A DNA stretch of 64,000 nt from Pseudomonadota bacterium (GTDB taxonomy: Bacteria > Pseudomonadota > Alphaproteobacteria > Rhodospirillales > Magnetospirillaceae). The stretch lies in contig JAJXWP010000004.1 of NCBI GenBank assembly GCA_021781575.1, forward strand, positions 62,001 to 126,000, written 5' to 3'. Under the pieces are notes generated by a model. It searched no databases, was not told where the DNA came from, and saw nothing but the letters and a program-made list of their open reading frames with translations. A program made the translations under genes and the position numbers. How positions within the stretch are numbered: position 1 is the first letter of the stretch; each line of letters opens with the position of its first letter. Of this stretch, positions 44,161 through 54,100 are shown piece by piece.

Positions 44161-45159
44161 ATGAAGGAGATCGACGACCCGACGGCCATCCAGATCGCCG
44201 GCCAGACGGTCAAGCCGCGCGTCGTCTCCACCATTCAATCGGCCAGCCAGAGCACCGGCGTCAGTTTCAGTTATCTGATGGCGCAAGCCGGCAAGGAAAG
44301 CAGTTTCGAGTCGGGAGCCGGCTCGCGCAGCACCTCGGCCGCCGGCCTGTTCCAGTTCACCAAGGAGACCTGGCTGCAGCTGATCAAGACCCGTGGCGCC
44401 GCCCACGGCCTGTCGCACTTCGCCAGCGAGATCCATCGGACCCACAAGGGCGAATATTGGGTGAGCGACCCCAAGCTGCGCCAACAGATCCTGGATCTCA
44501 GGCGCGATCCCCGGCTGGCTTCGCTGATGGCCGGCGAGTACGCCAAGGAGAACAAGGCCTGGCTGGAAAAGTCGCTGGGCCGGCCGGTCAATTCGACCGA
44601 GCTCTACCTCGCCCATTTCCTCGGGCCCGGTGGCGCCGTCAAGGTGCTGAAGGCAAAAGCCGAGGACCCGACCCAGCCGGCCGCCGAACTGCTGCCGCAG
44701 GCCGCGCACAAGAACCGGACGGTCTTCTACGACCACAACACGTCGCCGCGCAGCGTTGCCGCCGTCTATGAGCGCATCAGCCACGCCATCGAGCGGCCGA
44801 TGCGCCAGTATGCGCGGTTGGAAGAACACACGGCCAGGTCGGAAGACGGGATGGCGGCGCATCATCACCATCACCATTCTGGCCACCACCATCACCACCA
44901 TGAGGCGACGGCAATCGCCGCGGCCGGGCGGAGCGCCACCTGGCCGTTCGAGACCGGCCAATGGCCGCCCCCCTACGTGCCGGCGGAAGCCGTTCCCGCT
45001 CCCCCGGCCGAAACGGTCGGGCCCGACAAGGTCGCCTATACCGACGACTCGGAGAGCGCCGACCAGATTTCGGCGCCGATGCCGCCCGCCCCCGGATCAG
45101 AGGTTTCCCCGGACACGAACAATCCGCTCGGCGCCCTGCTGAAGGGTCTGTTCGGTTAG
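44161..45159 (+). CDS. Lytic transglycosylase-like (SLT) protein with two hexahistidine runs
   Basis: The 332-residue product has an SLT-like domain (about residues 20-165): the catalytic-type Glu46 in AGKESSFES and the GLFQF block at 62-66 are in standard positions. No signal peptide is seen, which is odd for a peptidoglycan enzyme; flagellum- or injection-type enzymes can share this. Residues 234-239 and 242-247 are two runs of six His separated by Ser-Gly, encoded by mixed CAT and CAC codons, followed by a Pro-rich tail. The His runs could bind metal. RBS GGAGG lies upstream of the ATG at 44161. Confidence 0.8.
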   Translation: MKEIDDPTAIQIAGQTVKPRVVSTIQSASQSTGVSFSYLMAQAGKESSFESGAGSRSTSAAGLFQFTKETWLQLIKTRGAAHGLSHFASEIHRTHKGEYWVSDPKLRQQILDLRRDPRLASLMAGEYAKENKAWLEKSLGRPVNSTELYLAHFLGPGGAVKVLKAKAEDPTQPAAELLPQAAHKNRTVFYDHNTSPRSVAAVYERISHAIERPMRQYARLEEHTARSEDGMAAHHHHHHSGHHHHHHEATAIAAAGRSATWPFETGQWPPPYVPAEAVPAPPAETVGPDKVAYTDDSESADQISAPMPPAPGSEVSPDTNNPLGALLKGLFG

Positions 45160-46721
45160 AAATCCGGCAACTCGGCCAGCTGCCATATCCCCAGGGACTT
45201 CGCCGAATCCCCCTCGGGCAGCAGAACCTGCGGCAGCGGCAGGTTGTAGGGCGGCGCATTGAGGTCGATCGGCTGCCAGGCGCCCAGTTCCACCGGATCG
45301 TTGGTCCCGCGCGGGTGTGTCGTGGCGATCAACAGGCGGCTGCCGCTGTCCTTGAATCGCCGCAGGGCCGCCTTTACCGCATAATCCGGCAGATGGGTCA
45401 GGACGTCGCGGCACAGAATGGCGTGGCAGCGGGGCAGATCGTCGAGCGTGATGTCCAGGTTGGCGAAGAAGTGGCCGCGCCGCCTGCCGTAGCGGGTGCG
45501 CAAATCCTGGAGAAGATCGTCGACCACGTCCAGCCCGAGATAAAGCTCCAGGCTGTCGCTCAGCAGGTTCATCCAATTCATGTCGCCGCAGCCCGCATCG
45601 GCCAGGCTGCGGACGCCCACCGACCGGAACAGTTCCGCGAGCCGGGCGCGAATCGCCGCGGTGGCGGCGACGGTCGAGCCGCTGCCGCTGCGCGTCTCCG
45701 CGTCTCCCCAGCCGTTGGCCTGCCAGATCTGCCCGAACACCTCGGCGTTGCGGCGGCGCCGCTCCTCGGGCGGCGCCGCCGCCTCGATTTCGGCGGTGGT
45801 CCTGCCGCCGATCAGCCGGCGGGCGAAATCGACACCGCTGAAGGCCTCGAACCCGGCCAGGCTGCGGCAGGCGCCCAAGCCATAGCGGTCCAAGCCCTGC
45901 AGCACCTCGGGATCATCGCTGGCCTCGGTGCCCAGCAGATGCCGCACCCGCTTCAGCGAGCGGTTGTTCAGCTCCCACCACCGGTCCCGGTCATTCCAGT
46001 GGCGTCGCCGGCCGGGATGATTGTTGTAGTCGTGATAGGCGATCACGTCGTTGGGAGCGAAGATATCCCAGCCGTGGGTCCACAAACGCACCGCCAGGGT
46101 GATCTCCTCTCCGAGAAAGTAGAGATGAGGATCATAGGGAATGTCGAGGTTGATGCGGCTGTCGGCGAAGATCAGGCCGGCGGCGCAAAACGGGTTGCGG
46201 GCCGGCACGGGTGGAGCGTCGCCGGGGGCGACGGCGGTCGAACCGAGCTTGAGAATGCCCTCGCCGTCGAAGGACGCCGGATGGATGGTGGACACCACGT
46301 GGGAATCGATGCGGTCCGGCGGCGTGAAGGCCGGCGGGTAGCTGGACAGGACCGGGCGCTCCGACGGACATAGTTTCAGCATGGCGAGCAGCTTGTCGTC
46401 CCAGCCCTCGACGAAGCGCATGTGAGAGTCGATCTGCAGCGTGTATTCCTCGCCCCGCCACAGGCTTTGCGCCTGATGCCGCGCCCAGCAGGCGCCCTGG
46501 CTGGACCGCGCGTCGACCTCGATGACCCGGCATTGGTCGGGCCGTGGGCGGATCAGGAAGCAGTCCTCGTCCTCTTCCGGGATGAACTGCCAGCAGATGC
46601 CCGGAAAGACGCGGTCGGGGTGGGACGCCTTGTCGAACAGGTCCCCGAGGGTCCACTGGCATTCCCGGTCCCGGTAGGAGGCAATGTTGACGAAAATACG
46701 GGGAAGACCGGCCGCCGACAT
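45156..46721 (-). CDS. GT60-type glycosyltransferase fused to a SAM methyltransferase
   Basis: The 521-residue product has two domains. Residues about 8-260 match the GT60 (Skp1 GlcNAc transferase-like) family: IFVNIASYRDRECQWTL, GACWARHQAQSLWRGEEYTLQIDSH with the DxH metal motif (98-100), and YFLGEEITLAVRLWTHGWD. Residues about 345-521 are a class I methyltransferase with motif I DAGCGDMNWM (375-384), CRDVLTHL and FKDSGSRLLIATT. Known GT60 enzymes put GlcNAc on a hydroxyproline of Skp1; the substrate here is unknown. I use the ATG at 46721, 7 bases after the upstream stop; two upstream in-frame ATGs (46757, 46775) are possible. Confidence 0.85.
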   Translation of the reverse strand: MSAAGLPRIFVNIASYRDRECQWTLGDLFDKASHPDRVFPGICWQFIPEEDEDCFLIRPRPDQCRVIEVDARSSQGACWARHQAQSLWRGEEYTLQIDSHMRFVEGWDDKLLAMLKLCPSERPVLSSYPPAFTPPDRIDSHVVSTIHPASFDGEGILKLGSTAVAPGDAPPVPARNPFCAAGLIFADSRINLDIPYDPHLYFLGEEITLAVRLWTHGWDIFAPNDVIAYHDYNNHPGRRRHWNDRDRWWELNNRSLKRVRHLLGTEASDDPEVLQGLDRYGLGACRSLAGFEAFSGVDFARRLIGGRTTAEIEAAAPPEERRRRNAEVFGQIWQANGWGDAETRSGSGSTVAATAAIRARLAELFRSVGVRSLADAGCGDMNWMNLLSDSLELYLGLDVVDDLLQDLRTRYGRRRGHFFANLDITLDDLPRCHAILCRDVLTHLPDYAVKAALRRFKDSGSRLLIATTHPRGTNDPVELGAWQPIDLNAPPYNLPLPQVLLPEGDSAKSLGIWQLAELPDF

Positions 46722-46728
46722 CGGCCGA

Positions 46729-48462
46729 TCAGCGCGATTTGCTGTCGTCGTCGCCATCGTCGGCGGCGCCGGCATGGCCGGGGAACTGACCGGCCAGCGC
46801 CGCCGCCACCTCGGCGACCACCGCCTTCCAGTCCCCGGCCTTGTTCTGCCGGAAAATGCGCATCCTGGGATACCAGGGGCTGCTCTCGCCGCCGCCGCTC
46901 CAGCGCCAGTCGGCCGGCTCCCGGGCCATCTGCCAGACCGGCTTGCCCATGGCGGCGGCCAGATGGATCACCGAGGTGTCGACGCCGATCACCAGATCGA
47001 GGCGGCTGATGGCCGCGGCGGTGTCGGCGAAATCCTTCAAATGGGGAGACAGGTCGTCGACTTCGGGAAAGCGGGCCAAGGCGGTCTGGGCCGGCCCCAC
47101 CTGCAAGGAATGCCAGCGCACCGTATCCAATGCGACCAACGGCCGAAACCGATCGATGGAAATGGAGCGCCTCGCATCGTCGGCATGCTGGGGCCGTCCG
47201 GCCCAGACGATGCCGACTCGGGGCTTTCCACCATCCGGCAGCCGCGCCGCCCAGGCGGCCGCGTCGTCCGGACACGGCCGCAGATAGCTCTCGCCCAGCG
47301 GCCGATCTTCCGGCCTCAGCCCCAGACGATGGGGAAGACTCATCAGCGGCACGACGAAATCCAGTGCCGCGTCACAGGTCAGACCGTGCGGGTTGTCCGG
47401 ACGCTCGATCACCGTGACATCGGGGAAGCTGTGGCGAAACAGCCTGGCCAGCGGCACCGGCACTTCGAAGACGACCTCCGCCCCCTGCTGGCGGAGGCGC
47501 AGCACCAGGGGTGCGAAATGGATGGCGTCGCCGAACCCCTGTTCGGCCCATACCAGAATGCGTTTGCCCTCCAGCGGCTCGCCGCGCCACAGCGGCAGGG
47601 GCAGCAGCCGCCGCGGCTCGGGAAAGCGGTCCCAGTGCCACCGCCATTCATATTCCCGCCAGCCCTGTTCGAAATCGTCCGACGCCAGCAAGGCAAGCGA
47701 CAGGTTCCAGTGCCCAAGCGCGAAGCCCGGCGCCATCTCTACCGACTTGCGCAGACACAGCATGGCGGTATCGCCGTGCCCCGCATCGTTCAGCAGCTTG
47801 CCGAGCGTGGTCAGCGCATCTTCGACCTTTTCGATCGCGCCGCTCGGCAAACCGGGCGGAAGCAGGTCATGTCCCGGCGGCAAATCCAGCCAACCGGCCA
47901 GACGTTCTTCGATCATGCGAGCGAAGTTGCCGACTTCCCTGACCAGCCGCCCGTAGAGCTCCATCCCCAGCAGCAGGTGGTGCGCCGCCTCGCGGTTCTC
48001 CCCCAGCCAGGCCAATGCCGTTCCCAGGTTCACATGGGCGGCGTAGTTCAGCGGATCACGCCCGATGACCTGGCGAAATACCCCCGCCGCTTGCCCGAAG
48101 TCGGGCTGGTTGTAAAGGATGCACCCAAGATCGACCAGGGCGGCCATGGCGCCGGCGGGATCGCCCGCCCGCTCGAGCGCGGCGCGAAGGTTGTGATAGG
48201 CCAGCGGCTGCTGCGGTTCCAGGCGGATGGCGCGGCGGAACAATTCGGCCGCCCGCGGATTGTCGCCGCGGGCGGCGGCGATCAGCCCCAGCTGATGCAG
48301 GCAGACCGCCGTCAGGCCGGGCTGATCGATAAGATCCAGATACGCCGCCCTTGCCCCCGGCAGGTCGCCGGCATCATGGCGCCGCACCGCCGCGCCGAAG
48401 GCCGGGACCGCTTCGGCAAGGGCGGCGAAGGGGTGCGAAGACGGTGGGGTTTGGCTGGTCAT
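46729..48462 (-). CDS. TPR protein with C-terminal GT9-like glycosyltransferase domain
   Basis: The 577-residue product has TPR repeats in its first half (for example LHQLGLIAAARGDNPRAAEL and HVNLGTALAWLGENREAAH) and a C-terminal domain of the GT9/heptosyltransferase-like type often joined to TPRs: GKRILVWAEQGFGDAIHF, PRVGIVWAGRPQHADD and RLDLVIGVDTSVIHLAAAMG, with a WYPRMRIFRQ tail motif. Such TPR glycosyltransferases are candidates for protein (flagellin or adhesin) glycosylation; that role is inferred from the adhesin context. The ATG at 48462 overlaps the cyclase stop by 4 bases. Confidence 0.88.
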   Translation of the reverse strand: MTSQTPPSSHPFAALAEAVPAFGAAVRRHDAGDLPGARAAYLDLIDQPGLTAVCLHQLGLIAAARGDNPRAAELFRRAIRLEPQQPLAYHNLRAALERAGDPAGAMAALVDLGCILYNQPDFGQAAGVFRQVIGRDPLNYAAHVNLGTALAWLGENREAAHHLLLGMELYGRLVREVGNFARMIEERLAGWLDLPPGHDLLPPGLPSGAIEKVEDALTTLGKLLNDAGHGDTAMLCLRKSVEMAPGFALGHWNLSLALLASDDFEQGWREYEWRWHWDRFPEPRRLLPLPLWRGEPLEGKRILVWAEQGFGDAIHFAPLVLRLRQQGAEVVFEVPVPLARLFRHSFPDVTVIERPDNPHGLTCDAALDFVVPLMSLPHRLGLRPEDRPLGESYLRPCPDDAAAWAARLPDGGKPRVGIVWAGRPQHADDARRSISIDRFRPLVALDTVRWHSLQVGPAQTALARFPEVDDLSPHLKDFADTAAAISRLDLVIGVDTSVIHLAAAMGKPVWQMAREPADWRWSGGGESSPWYPRMRIFRQNKAGDWKAVVAEVAAALAGQFPGHAGAADDGDDDSKSR

Positions 48463-50474
48463 TTGGTCAGCGCCACATATACGCCATCCCAGGCGGCGGG
48501 CGGCGGGGCCGCCCGATAGCCGGCGATGCGTTCCTGGTAAAGTTGGTAGAGATTGTCGAGATGGAAATCGCCGGCGAATCCACGGCACCCATCCAGCCGC
48601 TGCTCGGCTCTGGTCCAATCCTGGCTCCGGTAGGCCGCCAGCATGGCCTCGTGCTCACCCGCCAGCGCCCGGAATGCGGCATCGGCGGCCAGTTCTTCGT
48701 CACCCAGCAGGGCAAAGATCCGCACCGCTTCCGTCTTGCCCTTCACCTTGATGCGGTCAAGCTCCAGATAGGCCAAGGTCGGCGCCCGCGCCTGCGTGTT
48801 CTCGCCGACCACGGCGGTGACACCATAGGTCTTGCTCTGCCCTTCCAGGCGCGATGCCAGGTTCACATTGTCGCCCAGCACCGAATAGTCGAAGCGCTGG
48901 TTCGATCCCATGTTGCCGACCACCGCCTCGCCGCTGTTGACGCCGATGCCGACCTTGATCGGCACATGGCGGCGGCCTTCCGCCTTGGCCTCGTCCTCCA
49001 GCTCGGCATTCAATGGCGCCAGGCGTTTCATCATCAGCAGCGCCGAACGGCAGGCATTGGCCGCGTGGTTCGGGTCGTCGAGCGGGGCGTTCCAGAACGC
49101 CATGATGCAGTCGCCCATGTATTTGTCGATGGTTCCCTGGTTCTGCAGAATGACATCGGTCATTGGGGTTAAGAAGCGGTTGATCAGCCGCGTCAGCCCT
49201 TGTGCGTCGAACTGTTCGGAAATGGTGGTGAAACCGCGGATGTCGCAGAACAGCAGGGTCATGTCGCGCGCCTCGCCGCCCAGCGTCAGGCGCGCCGGGT
49301 CGCTGGACAGCTGCTTGACCAGTTGCGGATTGAGATAGCGGGTGAAGGCCGAATTGATGAACTCCTTCTGCCGCCGGGCTTCGCGGCCGGAAAAGGCATC
49401 GGTGCCCCACACCGCCAGCAGGAAGCCGATGCTGGGCTCGACCAGGGGAACCATCACCCTGGCGTAATAGGACAGGGCGAAAGCCACCGGCCAGAGCACC
49501 ACCAGGGTCAGCCCCGAGATGGTAAGATGGCGGACCAGCCCCAGATTGAGGCGACCCAGCAGGGTTCCCAGCACGGAAAGCAGGCCGACCAGCAGCAGCT
49601 CGCGTCCCCGGGACAATTCCAGCGGACTGCGGCCCTCGAGCAGCTGTGCCACGGCATGGGCATGGACTTCGATGCCCGGCAAATCGCCATCCCCCTCCGC
49701 CAGGCCGTTGCTGAACGGCGTGCGGTGGCGGTCCCGAAGCGAAAATATGCCGCCGACCAGCACAACCTTGTCCCTGAACCAGTCGGCCGGCAGCAGCTTG
49801 ACGAGATGGGCCGGGAACATCCGGAACGGCGGCGTCTTGATGTCCGGCCGGCCGTGCCAGGACATGGGGCGGGCAACGGCGGGCGTCTGGATGCCCAGCC
49901 GGGCGACGACGCCGCGGGCGAAACCGAAGGTATAGGTGCCGTCGGCGTTGCGCTTGCCCGGAAAGATCGTGCGCACCACACCGTCCACCGGATCCTCGCT
50001 CAGGTCGGCCCTGACGCGCCTGTCCGGCGGAACGAAGTCATTCAGGTACCGCAGCTGCTCGGTGTTCACTTCGCCGGGGGTATCGGTATAGGAGATCGCC
50101 AGCGGAACAGTGTAGCCGGCGATGATGGCCTTCAGCGCCGCGTCCTTTGCCGGCTCGGTCGGCTGGTCGAACAACACGTCCACCGCGACCAGCCGTGGCT
50201 TGCGGGCTTCCAGGGTCTTCAGCAGGCCGGCGAGGAACGCCCGATCGACCGGCTCCCGGTACGGAAACAGGGCCAGAGTGTCCTCGGTGATGCCGACGAT
50301 GACGATGTTGGGATCCTGCGGCTCGGGCCGCAGCGTCGTGGCGATGCGAAAATCGGCCAGGGTTCGCTCTGCCTGCGTCAGAAACGAGATCTTATGGGTG
50401 GCGACAACGGCCACCGCCGCGGCGACGAAGGTGCCGACGGCGAGGGTGAGAGCGCCCTTGACGAACGAGTTCAT
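48459..50474 (-). CDS. CHASE2-domain adenylate cyclase (class III)
   Basis: The 671-residue product has an N-terminal membrane segment (about 8-25), a periplasmic CHASE2 sensor domain (about 33-285; PNIVIVGITEDTLALFPYREPVDR, DKVVLVGG and LPGIEVHAHAVAQLL) and three membrane segments (about 292-360). A class III cyclase domain (about 400-590) has metal-binding D411 and D455, adenine-selecting K451 and D535, and transition-state N538 and R542. All catalytic residues are present, so it should make cAMP in response to an unknown extracytoplasmic signal. A C-terminal TPR-like segment (about 600-650) follows. The ATG overlaps the previous stop by 4 bases. Confidence 0.95.
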   Translation of the reverse strand: MNSFVKGALTLAVGTFVAAAVAVVATHKISFLTQAERTLADFRIATTLRPEPQDPNIVIVGITEDTLALFPYREPVDRAFLAGLLKTLEARKPRLVAVDVLFDQPTEPAKDAALKAIIAGYTVPLAISYTDTPGEVNTEQLRYLNDFVPPDRRVRADLSEDPVDGVVRTIFPGKRNADGTYTFGFARGVVARLGIQTPAVARPMSWHGRPDIKTPPFRMFPAHLVKLLPADWFRDKVVLVGGIFSLRDRHRTPFSNGLAEGDGDLPGIEVHAHAVAQLLEGRSPLELSRGRELLLVGLLSVLGTLLGRLNLGLVRHLTISGLTLVVLWPVAFALSYYARVMVPLVEPSIGFLLAVWGTDAFSGREARRQKEFINSAFTRYLNPQLVKQLSSDPARLTLGGEARDMTLLFCDIRGFTTISEQFDAQGLTRLINRFLTPMTDVILQNQGTIDKYMGDCIMAFWNAPLDDPNHAANACRSALLMMKRLAPLNAELEDEAKAEGRRHVPIKVGIGVNSGEAVVGNMGSNQRFDYSVLGDNVNLASRLEGQSKTYGVTAVVGENTQARAPTLAYLELDRIKVKGKTEAVRIFALLGDEELAADAAFRALAGEHEAMLAAYRSQDWTRAEQRLDGCRGFAGDFHLDNLYQLYQERIAGYRAAPPPAAWDGVYVALTK

Positions 50475-51178
50475 CGTGCCGGCTTGACCGACCGGTCGAG
50501 CAGGGCCTTCACCTGCGCGTCGCAGCCTTGATCCATCATCCAGGCGGCGCGCATGGCGTCGTTGTCCAGGGTTGCGGGCATCGCGATCAACGTCAGCACG
50601 GTCTCCCGCTGGCCCAGTCGCACCACATAGGTCGACCGCCGGCGAAGCGGTATGGTCGGCGGCAGCGCCAGGCGGTCCTGGCCGGCCGGCCACTCGGCGC
50701 GGGCCCGCCAACTGCGATCGGAGGGGGCGACGGTCAGCGGGATGGCCTCGCCGGCCGACGGCCGCCACAAGGTGATCGTCGCGCCGGCCGGCAGACAGCG
50801 CAGGCCCGAGCTGCTGACGTCGACGAGCCACGGCTCGGGAGGCACCACCAGGCTCCCGGCGCCACGGATCACACCGGCTTTTTCGCGGGTGGTTTCTTGC
50901 GTCACCAGAAGCTGCAGGGCCAGAGCCACATTGGCGGTGGCTGCCGTCTGCTGGGGCGCCGGCGGCTTGTCCGAGGGGCCGCGCAGCTTGATCAGCTTGC
51001 CGTCCTGGGAAATGAGGGTGACCTGCTGGCCGTCGGTCAACGCCAGGGGCTTGCCGCCGTCGACGACCTGCCCGGCCTCAAGGGCGATGCCCCGCGCCTC
51101 GACGACTACGAGATTGATCCCGGCATAGGCCGGCAGCGGGCTCAGCAGCAGGAGCAAGGCGATCAGGAGGCGCCCCAT
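50471..51178 (-). CDS. Secreted protein of unknown function, FecR-like N-terminal segment
   Basis: The 235-residue product has a signal peptide (MGRLLIALLLLLSPLPAYAG). The following GIALEAGQVVDGGKPLALTDGQQVTLI resembles the repeated beta units of FecR-type domains, but this is too short to be certain. Then come Pro/Ala linker sequences and a C-terminal part with two Cys and alternating strands. It starts 1 base after the CHAT stop and overlaps the CHASE2 cyclase start by 4 bases. A role as periplasmic partner of the CHASE2 sensor is an inference from the gene order only. Confidence 0.65.
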   Translation of the reverse strand: MGRLLIALLLLLSPLPAYAGINLVVVEARGIALEAGQVVDGGKPLALTDGQQVTLISQDGKLIKLRGPSDKPPAPQQTAATANVALALQLLVTQETTREKAGVIRGAGSLVVPPEPWLVDVSSSGLRCLPAGATITLWRPSAGEAIPLTVAPSDRSWRARAEWPAGQDRLALPPTIPLRRRSTYVVRLGQRETVLTLIAMPATLDNDAMRAAWMMDQGCDAQVKALLDRSVKPAR

Positions 51179-51179
51179 G

Positions 51180-54100
51180 TCATCGCCCTCCGGAAGTGAT
51201 GTCGGCCGCCGCCGAGATGGGAGCCAGCCGGCCACCGTCGCCGATCACCGTGAAGGCCGCCCAGAAGAATGGATGAGCCGTTTCCTGGCGGTCCATCAGG
51301 GACAGTTGCGCCTGCCGCAACGCTTCGGCCGTGCCTTCCGCCGGCGCGGCGGTCAAATGTTTGAACATCCCGACCATGAGGCCGGCGGTCGCGGCCGACG
51401 GGACTTCCCAATGGCTGGCCACCAGGGACCGCGCGCCGGCATAGAAGAATGCCTCGGCCAAGCCGCTCAGCGCCTCCCCGCCGAACTGGGTTCCGCCCTC
51501 GGCGGTATTGCAGGCGGACAACACCACCAGATCGGCATGCAGCTGAAGACCGGCGATTTCGCTCGCCTCGAGCAGCCCATCGGTGGCCTTCGTAGTCGCC
51601 GGCGCCAAAGGCGGCGACAGTGCCAGCGCCGGCTGGGATTGGCAGGAGAGTTCGCCGGGCAGCATGGCATGGGTGGCAAAATAGAGCACCCGCGCATCCC
51701 CCAGCGGCAGCTTGCGGAAAGCCGCCTCGGTGGCCTTGCCGCCAAGCAGCAGGGCGTCGTCGCCGGCGCCCAGGGCGCGCGCCACCGTCCGCAATTCGGA
51801 AGCCGTCTCCGGCAGCGGCGGCAGCGATCTCAGCACCTGCGCCGGGATCGGGCCGTTCTCCTGGCACCGCGTCGGCAATGGGGCGGCGGAAGACGCGCCC
51901 AGGCCGCGCTCGGATGCTACCGCCTGGCCGAGGAAGGCCGGGTTGCCGATGCCGAGGAACGGCAGGCCGGCACGCTGCTTGGTCTCCGCCCGGTCGCGCA
52001 ACAGGATGAAGGCGCGGATCGACGGCAGCTCGGCCGTCGCATAACGCCGCGCCAGCCAGGCGGCGTGGCGATAGTCCCGCTGGATGCCGGGTTTCGCCGT
52101 CAGCAGCAGAGACATCGGCAGGCTGGCCAACGCTCCGCCGGGGACCACCACCACCCGGTCGATCCCGGCCAGCGCTTTCTCCACCGGGCCGAACAACATC
52201 CGGTACAGGGCGTAGGATTGGTCGAGGTCGAATTCGCCGATCCGCCCCTGATGCGGGGTGAACGCCTTGCGCAGATCGCGGACTGCGCTTTCTATCTTTT
52301 GCCGGTTGGCGGTCAGGGGCCGGGCGGTCAAGCCCTTGTCCGTAACCACCACGGCGAACGAGCGCGTGTTGCCGATTTCGAACAGCAGCAGCGCCTCTCG
52401 CGGCTGCAGGCGGGCCTGCAGATCGCCAAGCGGCACCGGCCGCGGATGGATCAGACCTCCGTAGGCGGGAAATTCCTTGGTGATGCGCCGCATCAGGAGA
52501 TCCCGCTGGGCGGCCTGCGTGTTGATCTCGGCCAGCAGGGCGGCTTCCTTGACCGAGCCCCGCTGGTCGTCGGGAAGCGATGTCTCATGGGCCAGTTCGA
52601 TACGCGCCGCATCGCGCTTGCGCTCGGCATCCTGCAGTCCCTGCACCAGCTGCTCGATGGCGGGGTTGCCGGCGGCCAGGCGCGCCGAGGCCTCTTCGAT
52701 GGTCTGGTCGGCCACCCCGGCCGATTGCAGCTGCAGCGCCTCGAACATCTTGGCGTCCAGCTCGGCCTTGCGCTGCGGCTGGTGCGCCTCGACGGCGGTG
52801 GCGGCTAGCAGGACCGGGGCGATCTGGTCGAACACCACCTGCGAACGGGCGAGGTCGTCGGAGGCGAGAATCTTCATGGCGAAGTCGTAAGCGCGCAACG
52901 AGTCCGCGTAGAACCCTTCGTCAGCGTAGATCCCGCTCAAGACCAGCAGCGTCGATGCCGTCGGAGCCGTTTCGCCGAACAGGCGCTGCATGTACACCAG
53001 GGCGCCGCGAAAACTCTCCTCGGCCATGTTCAGCCGCCCGGTCGCCGCGTAGACGCGCCCCATGGTGGTGAGCACTTCCGGGCGCCACCAGGGGGGCAAC
53101 CCGCCCTCGTCGCCGATGATGTCCAGCGCCTCCTTGGCCGATGCTTCCGCTTCGGCCAGATCGCCGGTGTGCAGCGCCATGGCCGCCTCGGTGTTCAGGC
53201 TGTGCGCCAGTTCGCCGCGGAAATAGGAGCGGGAATCGTCCCCTCCCAGGTCCTCGAGATTGGGCCCGTTGGACTCCATCAGGTCGCGCCACACCGAGAC
53301 GGCCTGGCGGGCATAGGCCAAGGCGTCGGTATAGCGCGCCGCGTTGGCGGCATCATAGGCGAGGTAACTGTAATAGCGCCCCTGGTCGGCCGGATTGGGC
53401 GAGCGCTCGATGATCGGATCAGCCCGGTGGAACAGGGCCGCCGCTTCGTCGAACCGTCCCTGGTTGCTCACTTCCAGCGCCAGCTCCATCAACGTGCTGC
53501 CAATGCCCGGCGCCTCCGGTCCCTGGGCTTGCTCCTGGATCAGCAGGGCCTGCCGATAGGCGTCTTCCGCCGCCCGGTAATCCTTGCGGCTGTTCTGCAG
53601 GCGGGCCTCTTCGGCAAGCTTCGCGAACCGGTCCAGGTCGCCGCTGCCGACCAACGGCGGCTTCGAGCCGAAGGCTGCGGTCAGAAGCTGCCCGGCCTTG
53701 GCCGTCCCGCCGAACACCGGGCTCGCGGATTTGCCGCCAGCCAGTTGGCCGGCGGCGGTTTCCAGGACCGGCAGATTGGCCGGCAACCCCTCTGCCTGCA
53801 CCAGATAACCGCCCGCGGCGCCGACCGCCACCAGATAGGGCCAGTTGCCGTCGATCAGCGAGCAGGGCCGCAGGAAAACCTCGGTCTTGTCGGCCACCGC
53901 CACCCATTTGCCCGGCCGGCAAGCCATGCGCGAAGCGGCATCGCGGCCGGCGGCGGACAGGGCGACGGTCTTCTCGATCACCAAGTGGCGTTGCGCAGCG
54001 TCCTTCGGCAGGTCCAGCGGCAAGGGCTGCAGGGCGATCGCCCCGCTCGGGTGAGCCGCCTTGCCACACTGGATGTTTACCGGCGGCGGCGCCTGGGGAT

